Shown here: positions 34,470-43,921 of the stretch, in pieces
How positions within the stretch are numbered: position 1 is the first letter of the stretch
How the letters are laid out: each line of letters begins with the position of its first letter
NCBI GenBank assembly: GCA_032717465.1
Contig: CM064657.1
Coordinates: 18,131,331 to 18,195,330, forward strand
Length of the DNA stretch: 64,000 nucleotides
Direction of reading: 5' to 3'
Source: Coenobita brevimanus
Taxonomy: Eukaryota; Arthropoda; Malacostraca; Decapoda; Coenobitidae
Position numbers and translations under genes: made by a program
The notes under the pieces: generated by a model
What the model was told of the DNA's origin: nothing
Databases searched by the model: none
What the model saw: only the letters and a program-made list of their open reading frames with translations

Positions 34470-36194
34470 ATGCATGGCAGTTGGAGGGCAAAGCTGGGCA
34501 ATAAGCGAGGTGATAAGCGAGGTGATAAGCGGGGAAGAAAGGGTCAAGTTTCACCACGCACCAGGTCAGTAACCCCCCCGCCTGCTCCCCGCTCAGCTCC
34601 CTCACCCTCGCCACCCCCCCACTCACCGCCCCCGCACTCACCCCCCTCCCGCTCGCCTCCTGCCTCACCTCCTGCCTCACCCATTGCCTCACCCATTGCC
34701 TCCACCTCAGCTCCTTCTCACGGGGAAATGAGTGCAATGCAACCTGCCACTTCCACTGAACCACGCGCAGGGAAAGTTGATGCATTTGTTTGGTCTGACG
34801 GTGCAGATTTTCAGCCACACAATCCACCGTTTGATATGACAAATGCTGGAATACAGCCTGCCTTCCCATGCAATGCAGGAGATGACTTTGTTGATTACTT
34901 CCTGGCCTTCCTTGATGATGAAATTGTGCAGCATGTCAGCGATAAGACCAATAGGTATGCAGCTCAGTGTGCAGCAGAAGGGCTGGGACCTATTGGCTCA
35001 CCAAAGCAAGTGTCGTGGTTGCCTGTCGGGATCAGAGAGCTGTATGTGTTCTTTGCACTAATGTTTTTGATGCCCCATATAAAGAGACATGAGTTGGAGG
35101 AGTACTGGCTCGTGGATGACATTACTACTATCCCAATATTCGGGAAGTATATGTCACGGGATCGGTTCCGACAGCTGCTAGGATACCTGCACTTCGCTGA
35201 CAATGGAAACCCGTCCCAAACTGACCCTTTGTGGAAAGTGAGGGATTTTCTCAACAGGATTAGGGATCGATTTATGCGATTTTTCCGGCCTATGCAGAAA
35301 GTCGTCATAGACGAATCCCTGGTATTGTTCAGAGGACGTCTCAAATTCATGCAGTACATCCCCAGCAAACGCCACCGCTTTGGGATTAAGTTCTTTCTGC
35401 TGTGTGACTGTGAGACGGGGTATATCCTGGATTTTGTCATCTACTCTGCTAGCACAATGGACGTGAACAGGAAAGACCCCCTTGGCTTCTCTGGCTCCGT
35501 TCTCAAAGTGCTGATGGAGAGGTATTTTGGTGGTAATCATGTGCTGTACACAGACAATTACTACACAGCACCGAAACTCTCCAAATACCTGGCTGAACAC
35601 GGCATTGGCACTGTTGGCACTGTACGGAGCTATAGGAAAGAGTGGCCAAGTTTCCCCGAAGCATCATCATCATCCAAGGGAGATGTGCACCTGAAGAAGT
35701 CAGACAAGCTTCTGGCGATCAGGTGGCATGACAAGAAGGTCGTGAATATGATCAGCACCATCCACAAGGGGGAATTGCAGAGAACTGGGAAGGTCAGCTA
35801 CAGGACGGGAGAGCCAATCATGAAGCCTGATGCCATCATTGATTACAATGTCAACATGAGACTTGTTGATAAGTCTGATATAATGATTGGCGAAATCGAC
35901 TGTCTCAGGAGAAACACCCGATGGTACAGGAAGGCTTGCCTGCACATGCTCGATATGTGCATGCTCAACGCCTTCATTCTCTACAAGACACAAGTCGGGG
36001 GCATAAGGCAACCATCACTGAGACAGTTTTCCAAGACTGTCGTGCAGCAGCTGCTTGCACGATTTGGTCAGGTGACGGCATTGATCCCGAGGCGACACTC
36101 TGACACACAACCTGACCGTCTTGAGTGCCGCAATTACATGAGCCGGCACCAGCTTGTGAAATTGCCTCTTACAGCAGGCGACAGGTTGTCATAA
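34470..36194 (+). CDS. piggyBac (PGBD-like) transposase, open 574 codons
   Basis: Catalyses cut-and-paste transposition at TTAA in the nucleus. Residues 1-100 are disordered and rich in proline, serine and arginine. Residues 135-250 form the N-terminal DDE_Tnp_1_7-type region (YVFFALMFLMPH, EYWLVDDIT, MSRDRFRQLLGYLHFADN). The catalytic aspartates are in VVIDESLVLFRGR (D281), LYTDNYYTAP (D362) and RLVDKSD (D467 and D470), all retained. The frame ends early at TAA 36,192-36,194. The expected cysteine-rich C-terminal domain continues in another frame to 36,309. Residue count is close to the usual family size even so. Start 34,470 is the first ATG after the upstream stop; the original start was probably 33,891. 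Alternative: a host-domesticated PGBD gene, but the flanking TIRs and TTAA argue for a plain transposon. Confidence 0.9.
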   Translation: MHGSWRAKLGNKRGDKRGDKRGRKGQVSPRTRSVTPPPAPRSAPSPSPPPHSPPPHSPPSRSPPASPPASPIASPIASTSAPSHGEMSAMQPATSTEPRAGKVDAFVWSDGADFQPHNPPFDMTNAGIQPAFPCNAGDDFVDYFLAFLDDEIVQHVSDKTNRYAAQCAAEGLGPIGSPKQVSWLPVGIRELYVFFALMFLMPHIKRHELEEYWLVDDITTIPIFGKYMSRDRFRQLLGYLHFADNGNPSQTDPLWKVRDFLNRIRDRFMRFFRPMQKVVIDESLVLFRGRLKFMQYIPSKRHRFGIKFFLLCDCETGYILDFVIYSASTMDVNRKDPLGFSGSVLKVLMERYFGGNHVLYTDNYYTAPKLSKYLAEHGIGTVGTVRSYRKEWPSFPEASSSSKGDVHLKKSDKLLAIRWHDKKVVNMISTIHKGELQRTGKVSYRTGEPIMKPDAIIDYNVNMRLVDKSDIMIGEIDCLRRNTRWYRKACLHMLDMCMLNAFILYKTQVGGIRQPSLRQFSKTVVQQLLARFGQVTALIPRRHSDTQPDRLECRNYMSRHQLVKLPLTAGDRLS

Positions 36195-36309
36195 CACCAC
36201 ACGGAGGCCTCGGACGAGAAAAATGAGCACACACCAGTGCCTGGAATGCCAAGTCGCTCTATGTGTAACTCCGTGCTTTGCCGAGTACCACTCTCTGAGT
36301 AAATACTGA
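36184..36309 (+). pseudogene. Cysteine-rich C-terminal domain of the piggyBac transposase, out of frame
   Basis: In the +1 frame from about 36,184 the sequence reads through a basic RRPRTRK and then HQCLECQVALCVTPCFAEYH, stopping at TGA 36,307-36,309. CxxC, LC, PCF and YH in this order are the signature of the piggyBac cysteine-rich end-binding domain. The main frame leaves this path just before, at about 36,170-36,190, so a one- or two-base indel has cut the domain off. The protein from 34,470 would therefore lack end-binding ability. Confidence 0.8.
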
Positions 36310-37022
36310 AAGTGACAGTGATATACAGTGATGCGACAGTGACGTGCTTTACCAATAATTGTATAATGAATAATGTAGTAATAAGGGATATTTTGCCTAG
36401 AAAAAAATGTAAATATTGGCCAGTATAAGTGATAATAAGTGATAATAAGAGAATCTGCGGCACTTGTGTAATTCTGCGGCACTTGTGTAATTCTGTGATG
36501 CGACAGTGACGCAATATAGTAATAAGTGCAGTGTAAATATAATGTATATTGCCCAGATTATATGTAAAATAATATTAGAAGTTAGAAATAATGAAAAGAT
36601 CGCCTGAAACGTCAGTGAGCGGGTGACGCCGCAGTGAAGTGAGGCGCGGCCGCAGTGAAGAGCAGGCGAGCCGCAGTGAAGTGCCTTTTACCTACCTCAT
36701 TGAACACAGAGTGAGTGTTTATCGTATGTACAGTGTTCATATATGTTTATATTACTATTATGAGAGAGTGGTTGGCATTTGGTACTGGTGTGTGGGGCGT
36801 AAAATAGTGATTTTACACCCCTCACTTCTAACGGCTCTGCCCGTCCTGTGAAAGTCAACAAAGTCATAAAACCTACATCAATGGAAAGCTGAAGGTTAGT
36901 ACTTTCTAATGGTACCTTATTTTTTTTCTCTAGCTTTATTCTGTGCAGAGTTATTAAGGTTTAAAGGTTTGTTTACATTTGGCTGAAACCCCCGCGGGAG
37001 AGGACAGTCAGACCAAAACAAT

Positions 37023-37038
37023 ACCCGCGGTTAAAGGG
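37023..37038 (-). repeat. piggyBac right terminal inverted repeat
   Basis: ACCCGCGGTTAAAGGG, the exact reverse complement of the left end, followed by TTAA. Confidence 0.93.
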
Positions 37039-37042
37039 TTAA
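37039..37042. repeat. TTAA target duplication, right
   Basis: Second copy of the target, followed by GTGAGAC, as in the uninterrupted LINE copy B (GTGAGAT). Confidence 0.92.
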
Positions 37043-39008
37043 GTGAGACACCAAGAATTTCAATACTTTTGGAGATGGGAATATTAGTAGCACTGAAGGT
37101 AATGTACGAATCTGGCAATATCTGTCTATTAGTAAATTGTATATATTTAGTTTACTAGCTTTAAAAGAGACAAGGTTGTTTTGTCCCCTTTCACTGATCG
37201 TAGATAGGTCTTGATTTATGGAGATGGCTGTACTGAGTTGAGAGGTAGAGATATTAGACTTTGTAAATGGGTGTCTGTGTGTGAATGAACTGCGTAGTGT
37301 TGAGCCATCTGTGGATGAGTGGATGGGATTGTGGGTGACAGATAAAAGATCATTAATATGAACCAGAAATAGGGTTGGTGCCAGAACTGATCCCTGTGGC
37401 ACGCTGGCGTTAATTGACTGGAAATTGGAATATACATCATCTACTTTTACTCTTATTTTCCTGTCATTAAGATATGAAGAAATCAAAGGAACAAAAGATG
37501 GTAGTCCCTAGCAAGGGAGTTTGGACAGCAGGGAACGGTGCCATACTCTGTCGAAAGCTTTAGAAATATCAAGAGCTACTGCATGAGTTTCTCCATGTAG
37601 GTCGATTGATTGATGGATGGTATGAGTTAGGAGATTGAGTATGTGAATGATGGATCTTTCGTGGCGAAAACCATATTGTCTATCACGAATTAAGTTGTTG
37701 GATTCAAGATGTTTAACAATGTGTTTATTAATTAAAGTTTCAAATACCTTACCAAGAGATGTTGTGACAGCTATTGGTCTGTAATCAGAGGGGTCAGAGG
37801 AACTTCCTTTCTTCGGAATTGGGTGGATATTGGCTTCTTTCCATTGGGTGGATATTGGCTTCTTTCTAGAAGAGGAAAACAAGTTGTATGTTGCCTTCAT
37901 GGATTTGGAGAAAGGATATGGCAGAGTGGATTGACAAGGGATGTGGAAAGTATTAAAAATATATGGAGTAAATGGGAAGCTGCTGAATGGCGTGAGGAGT
38001 ATGTCTGAGGGTGCCAGGGCTGCAGTGCTGAGTGAACTATTCTATCCGAATGTTGGATTGAAACAAGGAGGTGTCATGCCTGCATGGTTGTTTTATCTAT
38101 ATATTGATGGGGTTGTAAAAGAGATACAAGGTAGAGTAGTGGATGTTGGAGTGGCCCTAATGATAGAGGGCAGCGTTTGGAAACTCCCGGTTCTATGGTT
38201 TGCAGATGATACTGTATTAAGTGAAGACGGAGGAGAATTGCAAGGCTTGTGAATGATTTTTAAAGATGAATCTAAAGATGAATGTAGGGAAGAGTGTAGG
38301 TGTGGTCTTCGAGAGAAATGAAGCCACTGAATGAAAAGTGAGGTTGGATAGTAAGGAAATGGGAAATGTGAGTGCATTTAATTACTTTGGTAGTTTCATG
38401 AGTAGGGATAGAAGTTTAGAGGATGAAGTACTTGAAAGGTTGCAACAGGGATGAAAGGATGCTGGTCTTTGAAAGCAGTGATAACAAATAGGAAAGTGAG
38501 AATGGAGGTAAAAAGAGTTCCACCTCTAACGTATGGAAGTGAAGCTTGGGCCTTGTTGGAGGGACACAAGTCAAGAGTGAGGGCAGCAGAATGGGCTACT
38601 GGAAAGGAGCATGTGGAGTTACATGGAGAGACAAATTGACAAATGAGGAAGTGAGTGTTGTGGTGTGAGGAGTAGACTGCAGCACCAGTCAAACAGGGCA
38701 TACTCCCAAGATGGATGGAAAGCTGATGACAAGGAGAGCTGAAGCTCCCGTTTCATCAGCCCTTGGGACTAGTTCCTGACCATACCCCTTTGCTGAACTT
38801 GTTCAGTGTTTCAGTAACACAGAGAGTAGGCCTGCATGCTCTCTAATACATGTTTCTCTAAATGTCAACACCAAACTACATGCACAGTACACACTACACT
38901 TCCTTTTCAAAATTAAAAAAGAAAAATGGCATTAGTTAATCAGGCCTTGGAGTCCCCCGGGGGGGGGGGAGACCATAAATTCCCCCACCATCCGCCCTTC
39001 TCCCGGCA

Positions 39009-39960
39009 ATGACACAGAGATTCCTGGAACCACTGTCTGACTCACTTTTTCATTTCTGCAACATTTGTGACCTTTCCTCTAACTATCTCTCTGTTGAACA
39101 CCACCTCTTCTCCTATAAAAATCACCTTCTCTTCTTGACAGAGACTAAGCTGTCTGAGGCCACTGACAGCAAACCCTTTTCTGTGTCCTCCTACTTTCTC
39201 TATACTCATTTCAAAGCCAAAGGTGGCTGTTGTGTATACGTACGCAGCGATTTATCTTGCCCTCGTGTTCATGAACATAATTCTTCTGAATTCTCCACTC
39301 TCTGGCTTCGGCTTTCCTGTCATTCTCTGACTAAATATATCTGTGCTGTTTACTTATCTCCTAATTCTACTGACTATGAAAAATTCTTTGACTATCTTAC
39401 TTCTACAATGGAACATATTCTATCCATTTCTCCTCTCTCTGAAATCTCCATTCTAGAAGATTTCAATGTTCACCACCAACTTTGGCTCTCCTCTCCCTTT
39501 CATTGATCCACCTGGTGAACAAACCTACATCTTTTCTATCCTTAATGACCTAGAACAGCTTGTACAGCATCCTACCCGTATCCCTGACTGCCTTGGAGAG
39601 AGCTCCAACATACTTGACCTCTTCCTTACAACTAATCTTTCTGCTTACACTGTTAATCTTTCCTCTCTGTTACTCCGAGCACAACCTTACTACATTTACC
39701 CGTCCTATCGTTCCAGTATGGCCTGTGGACCCTCCAAAGACACGTCGTCTGTGGCACTTTGGAGCTGAAGGTTAGGAGGCCCTCAGGCAGTACTTCTTTG
39801 ATTTTCCATGGAATGATTATTGCTTCCATGGCCGGGAGCCATCTGAGTGTGTCTTGCACATTAGAGAGGTTATTCTCTCGTACATGGAAGCATACATTCC
39901 TTTCTCATATCCTTTGACTAATGCAAGAAAGCTTTGGTTTAATCACGTTTGCTATAATGG
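39009..39960 (+). pseudogene. Endonuclease domain of LINE copy D (one frameshift)
   Basis: The first frame (39,009-39,506) reads FCNICDLSSNYLSVEHHLFS, LLFLTETKLSE (catalytic glutamate), AKGGCCVYVRSDL, AVYLSPNSTDYEKFF and [12 protein letters not shown] (a GDFN-type motif with G changed to E). A shift at about 39,470 moves to [20 protein letters not shown] and [14 protein letters not shown]. The SDH region that should follow is corrupted. It then ends with [10 protein letters not shown] and FPWNDYCFHGREPSEC. This is the target-nicking nuclease of the element. The 39,009 start is the first ATG in a plausible position, but the protein probably began elsewhere. Confidence 0.8.
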
Positions 39961-39979
39961 ACATTGGCGAAAGCTTTGC

Positions 39980-41089
39980 CATTGCACTTGACATCTCAAA
40001 GGCTTTCGATCGAGTCTGGCATAAATTTTAATTTCCAAACTGCCCTCTTACGGTTTCTATCCTTCTATCTGTGCCTTCATCTATAGCTTCCTTTCTGGTC
40101 GTTCCATAGCCGCTTTTGTAGACGGCCAGTGTTCTTCTCCTAGATCTATCAACAGTGGTGTTCCTTAGAGGTCTGTTCTATCACCAACTCTCTTCCTTTT
40201 ATTCATCAATGACCTAAGCTGTAGATCAAACCCTATCCACTCATATGCTGATGATTCCACCCTTTACCTTTCCATTCGGTTCCCGCAACGTCCATCTCAG
40301 CAGTTACTTCAACAAACCAAGGATGAGGCTATGGCACACCTAATGGCTGACTTGGCTCACATCTCTGACTGGGGAAAAAATAATCTTGTTGCTTTCAGTG
40401 CATCAAAAACTCAGTTTTTACACCTATCAACCCGACAAAATCTTCCACAGGAGTACCCACTAATGTGTAATAATATCCAGCTCAATCCTGCATCATCCTT
40501 GAACATGCTTGGGGTTTCATTCACTTGGGACTTATCTTGGAAAGATCATATTGCATTTCTTGTAAAATCCACTTCCAAGAGATTAGGTGTGCTAAGCCGA
40601 CTCCGTACCTTTTTTACTCCTGCACAGTTGTTGACTTTATACACAGATTTTATTCGTCCCTGTTCAGAGTACAACTCTCATGTGTGGGGAGGCTCCCCAC
40701 ATACAGCTTTTCTCAATAGGGTGGAGTCAAAGGCTTTTTGTCTCATCAACTCTCCTTCTCTTACTGGCTCCCTTCAACCTCTGTCTCTTCGCCAAACTGT
40801 TGCATCTTTATCTCTTTTCTATCGTTACTTCAATGTTCACTGCTCCTCTGAACTGTCTGCTTACATCCTCCCACCTCTACGACGGGTGCGTAGCACCCGT
40901 CTAGCAACAAACTCTCATCCCTCTTCTGCCCAACTCTCTAATGCAATAGTTAACCGTTACTCCCAGTCTTTCATTTATGCAACAGGTCAGCTCTGGAACT
41001 GTCTCCCTCTGTCTGTATTTTCTACTTCCTATGATCTCCAGTCTTTCAAATGCAGCGTGTCCTGGCATCTCAAAATGAACAGTTCTTGA
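39980..41089 (+). pseudogene. Reverse transcriptase of LINE copy D (5' part deleted)
   Basis: It begins inside the palm (ALDISKAFDRVWHKF) right after the deletion. A stop follows, then SYADDSTLYLS near 40,236-40,265 with the catalytic YADD intact. The last frame, 40,331-41,089, is open for 252 codons (AHISDWGKNNLVAFSASKTQ, LGVSFTWDLSWKDHI, WGGSPHTAFLNRVESKAF, QTVASLSLFYRYF, LWNCLPLSV). Only the C-terminal third remains readable. The long open 3' part and few differences from relatives suggest a moderately young copy. Confidence 0.82.
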
Positions 41090-41475
41090 ATTTGGCTCTC
41101 TTTTTTATTTTTGTTCTTTTTCTTGAAAGGAATGGTTTGCGGGCTCCTGGCCTTTGGTTCCTTCTTTCTTACATTTAAAAAAAAAGTGATTTTGATAGAA
41201 AACATTAGGAGAGATACATTGAGGTATTTTGGCCATGTGGAAAGGATGGAGACTGAGAATAACGAGGAGACAGTATGAGAGTTAGGTAGGGGGGAGAGGG
41301 ACTGGGAGACCGAGAATGAGATGGGGGAATAGAGGAGAGAGGTATATGAGTGAAGGGGTGAAAGTTTGCGGGAGGGCAGTGAATTAGCAGGGGACAGGAA
41401 GATGTGGAGGAGTTTTGTTAGTGGCTACGTCATACGGGATTAAGGCGCCTAGTTATTGGTAGGTAGATGGATAGT

Positions 41476-42063
41476 GTTCACAATGTCAACAAAAATAGGG
41501 ACCTGGACCGTAAATTTGGTTACTTGTTCATAGTCTTGGGGAAGTAGACAATCTCAGCGCTAATCACCCGCTTGTAGTAAACAGGTATTAGTCTAAGTTT
41601 TCTTCTTTTACTCTTTGCTATCCATAAAACAGCTAATTATTCTCTGCTATACTGCGTTTATCAATCTTATACCAGCATACATATCTATACTCACAGATTC
41701 CGTTTAGCTTACTCTTTGCTGTGTATAATTTTCCGGGATCAGGTCAAAGACATTACTAGACCTGTTCGAATCATGAGAGGGCTGATCAAAAAGAAAACAA
41801 CCCCCTATCTATCTCTATCTAGCTCTTTTTATCCGTTTACTGGATGTTCGACCCGTGTTATATCCTAGTACGCAGAGTTGTGATGATAGGCTAGGAAGGG
41901 TTAAGATTAGCTTTCAAGTTTACATTTCGCAATTAGTAAATAGGTCAGATTGGTCAAAGTTCTTTAACTTGTTTTATCATAATGTTTTGGTAATTATATA
42001 AAAAAAACTGGCACTTTCTTTTCATAATGTTAGGTTTAAATTCTTCCGTACGATAAATTTACC

Positions 42064-42064
<1 letters not shown>
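41476..42064. other. Unassigned AT-rich sequence
   Basis: Nothing recognised after the 3' end of E2. Confidence 0.5.

Positions 42065-42105
<41 letters not shown>
42065..42105. repeat. (ATT)n microsatellite
   Basis: About 14 ATT units. The following 42,106-42,245 contains GTTGTCGAAACGTCT, a Penelope-like 3' end style sequence without coding support. Confidence 0.95.
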
Positions 42106-42245
42106 TGTGTTCCTCTTTCCAGGTCATTCTACTGTGTTCATGGCAGAGTTCCTTTAATGAAGGAGTTCGACCTCCTGTTGTCGAAACGTCTCTCCCAAAC
42201 TGAATAAATCTCTTGGAGATGACAAGAGTAAATTAAAAAAATATA

Positions 42246-42827
42246 TATTGTGGGAAAAATTAATGGCAAGGCTTTTTTTTTTTTTTTTTTTTTTTTTTCT
42301 GTGCTTGCATTTTCTTCCCTGCCTTTGGTTATCTCAACCTTAGTATTCCCAGTTCTATGTCCTGCTCACTTTCCTCATCTTGATGTGTTTTATTTCTGTG
42401 TTACCTCCCGACTTTTTCTCCTGCTTTTTTTCTTGCTTTTCTACCTCTCAGGGTTGTATTCTCGTCAACTTAAGCTTTCTGGTACCTCCCCTAACAGTTT
42501 ATTTTGCATACGGTACCTTGATCTTCTCGTTTTTGCCATCCATTTAGCTATGATCCTATTAACTGACTATAAATAATGGCTAAGAAAACAGTAAGTGCAT
42601 TTTAGAATAGAATTGTTGAACAATACCAGAAGACCTCTTTAGCTGACAGGAATACTGCATTGTGTTTATTTAGGCTTTCACTTATATACAGTGTCATGAT
42701 CTCCTATCCTTCTCTCTTCCGAATAGATGGAGTTTTTTACACCCACGTACGTAACATGGGTTATGTGTTTAGTTCGATTGGCTTGTCTGTCTGTCTGTCC
42801 TTTTGTTTCTCTGTTTTGCTGTGTTAG
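42246..42827. other. Unassigned sequence, probable intron upstream of the candidate exon
   Basis: A 27-base T run lies at 42,273-42,299. The 108-codon open frame across it is F/L-rich and looks compositional. The end of the stretch is a pyrimidine-rich tract ending TTAG at 42,827. Confidence 0.45.
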
Positions 42828-43136
42828 CAAGATTATGAAAAGCCATTTGGTGGAATAGCCCCAGATTTTGAACAGCGATTGAAGACAGTCAGTGGAAGAA
42901 GTGATTTAACTGTGGCTGACAGAAGATATGTGTCACACGCCAGTGACAATAACAGCTCAAATAGTTTAAATCCGACAAAATTTCATGGAAGGACTGAAAC
43001 TCGGAAAAGGCTTATGCGTTTAATTAATTCTGAACACAAACCCTCAATATATAAAGGTCTCAGAGCTTTGGCCCAAACTTGGTGGAAGGGTTTAAGGTCG
43101 GTCAGGAATGAAGTGATATCATTCTTGAAGCAGTAA
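42828..43136 (+). CDS. Candidate terminal coding exon of an unrecognised host gene
   Basis: A textbook acceptor (CTGTCTGTCTGTCC, TTTTGTTTCTCTG, then GTTAG) precedes 42,828. From there 102 codons are open to TAA 43,134-43,136. The product begins QDYEKPFGGIAPDFEQRL. It has a serine/asparagine-rich middle (ASDNNSSNSLNP) and a basic C-terminus (TETRKRLMRL, ALAQTWWKGLRS). It matches none of the transposon families in this window and its composition is balanced. I do not recognise the protein and give no function. An in-frame TAG spans the acceptor (42,825-42,827), so translation would have to come from an upstream exon outside what I can identify. No AATAAA was seen within 800 bases downstream, which weakens the case. 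Chance is not excluded. Confidence 0.42.
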   Translation, partial: QDYEKPFGGIAPDFEQRLKTVSGRSDLTVADRRYVSHASDNNSSNSLNPTKFHGRTETRKRLMRLINSEHKPSIYKGLRALAQTWWKGLRSVRNEVISFLKQ

Positions 43137-43153
43137 ACCAAAGGTCAGTGTTA

Positions 43154-43921
43154 TGCCCCAGTCACACTGCAGGTACAACTTGTCGCAAACCTGAAAATTG
43201 CGAAACCAGTCCCTGATCACGGAAGTCTCCGAGCAGTCGTGCCACCGATTGGCTACCGGTGGTCGTCCAGTGTCTGTCCAGCGTCCGTCCAGTGGGCAGC
43301 CGGACGGCGACCATGGCTAGGCACACACGGGTCAAGACACCGATAGGTAGCCGGCCGGTTGTCGGCAGGCCGCCGACAAGCAGCAGCCGGTCCACGTCCT
43401 GTAGCAGTTTAGATCAGGACCACTAGACTGACACCGGCCGCGGATTGGCCGGCGGCTGGTCTCGGTCCAGCCCACCACCTGTTGTTCGACCAATCACCGG
43501 CTGGATGGCGGCCGGACTTCAACCACCACCCTGGACAGGAGGCTTGTGAACAGCGGCCGCTGCAGTCCAGTCGTCGCCTTGACGGAGTGTGGATGGCCAC
43601 CGCACAGAGCAGGCAGCAACTGGCCTCCGTCCGGATGGCAACCACCTCTTCAAAATCAGGTGTTGCCGACCAGTCGCACTCAGTAAGCTGGCCAGATGGA
43701 GTCCAGCCGCCCACCGGGCGGCTTCCGTGCCACTACATTGGTGGTTGCGGGGAGGCTTTTCGTGCAGCACGAAAAACCTCGCGACGATTTTCTGGTCGCC
43801 ATGGTGGCCTGCAGCTAGACCGAGACATACGAAGACCGGTCATAAATCTCACCAAAACCACCCACGACTTGCAGGTCGCGGGTGGTTTGCGATAAGTCGT
43901 ACCTGCAGAGTGACTGGGGCC
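43154..43921. mobile_element. PIF/Harbinger-like MITE, GC-rich
   Basis: The left end GCCCCAGTCACACTGCAGG and the complement of the right end GCCCCAGTCACTCTGCAGG form inverted repeats of about 37 bases with few mismatches, continuing to TCGCAAACC. TTA flanks both sides (43,151-43,153 and 43,922-43,924), the 3-bp TWA duplication typical of Harbinger. The 768-bp interior is far richer in G+C than its surroundings and is full of CCGGCGG-type inverted and direct repeats. Open frames are incidental. Confidence 0.8.

Larger units (their letters stand above)
33638..37038 (+). mobile_element. piggyBac transposon, 3.4 kb, nearly intact
   Basis: Both ends carry a perfect 16-base inverted repeat, CCCTTTAACCGCGGGT (33,638-33,653) and its complement (37,023-37,038), flanked by TTAA at 33,634-33,637 and 37,039-37,042, the diagnostic piggyBac target. 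The interior encodes a piggyBac transposase. The host sequence is LINE copy C. Copy B shows the empty site, with a single TTAA, at 15,686-15,689. The left subterminal region has two 26-bp related motifs. The right one has several short direct repeats (36,330-36,520). Confidence 0.95.
32992..37867 (-). mobile_element. Jockey/CR1-like LINE, copy C (family J1), split by piggyBac
   Basis: The 3' end is the 12-base T run at 32,992-33,003, followed by the same 3' untranslated sequence as copy B. The copy is 5'-truncated at about 37,842, with a 25-bp duplication at the junction (37,818-37,842 and 37,843-37,867). It sits inside the polymerase of E2. Without the 3.4-kb piggyBac element it would be about 1.4 kb. 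Confidence 0.87.
33060..37900 (-). pseudogene. Reverse transcriptase of LINE copy C, split by piggyBac
   Basis: Upper part: HPIPKKGSSSDPSDYRPIAV, GFRHERSIIHILN and ALDISKAFDRVWHRSLL (37,900-37,508), then VPQGSVLAPTLFLVHINDL (37,486-37,031). Here the active site reads STDG in place of YADD, so the second aspartate is lost. Lower part (33,566-33,060): QLEYCSPLWNGCGEV, VRRNVASLALFYRYFFGK and the terminal MNRGHQ, open for 168 codons. The two parts are joined in copy B. The piggyBac element lies in the linker between the polymerase and the C-terminal block. Confidence 0.85.
32020..38639 (+). pseudogene. Reverse transcriptase of LINE E2, interrupted by LINE copy C
   Basis: Before the break it has KKVKIATAPGFDGVCDEML and RKGRGCVNQLFILRCLVEKF, ending at 32,991. 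After the break (37,868 on) it resumes CCLHGFGE / FMDLEKGYGRVD, GLKQGGVMPAWLF and WFADDTVLSEDGGELQG, then YGSEAWALLEGHKSRVRAAE at about 38,530. E1 shows the same order unbroken at 13,020-13,130. FADD is retained, while LEKAYD has become LEKGYG, losing the palm aspartate. Multiple stops are present. Confidence 0.82.
38668..41185 (+). mobile_element. Jockey/CR1-like LINE, copy D (family J2), inserted in E2
   Basis: It starts with a leader (GAGTAGACTGCAGCACCAG region, about 38,668) that matches the leader of copy A, and ends with an A run at 41,177-41,185. E2 sequence lies on both sides: GAGGAAGTGA before, and GTGATTTTGATAG then the E1-like CATTAGGAGA after. Between the endonuclease and the polymerase palm, an internal deletion near 39,960 has removed the polymerase fingers. 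Fragments of the same family lie at 18,800, 50,055, 51,660 and 53,480. Confidence 0.83.
28560..41475 (+). mobile_element. RTE-like LINE, copy E2, split by three insertions (nested stack)
   Basis: E2 survives as four colinear pieces: about 28,560-29,048 (leader and start of endonuclease), 31,487-32,991 (rest of endonuclease and first half of polymerase), 37,868-38,667 (second half of polymerase) and 41,186-41,475 (3' region). E1 at 12,270-14,176 matches the last three pieces without interruption, which proves that the intervening blocks are insertions. The 5' limit is uncertain. Summed length is about 3.1 kb. All insertions postdate E2. Confidence 0.85.

Noticed and set aside
35178..35600. Minus-strand open frame inside the piggyBac transposase
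   Set aside because: Shadow of a real coding frame on the other strand. No independent signal.
34470..36194. Host-domesticated PGBD gene
   Set aside because: It sits between perfect terminal repeats and TTAA duplications inside a LINE, so it is an ordinary transposon copy.
42250..42576. 108-codon hydrophobic open frame
   Set aside because: It begins in a T run and is F/L-rich throughout. No transmembrane-protein architecture or homologue is apparent.
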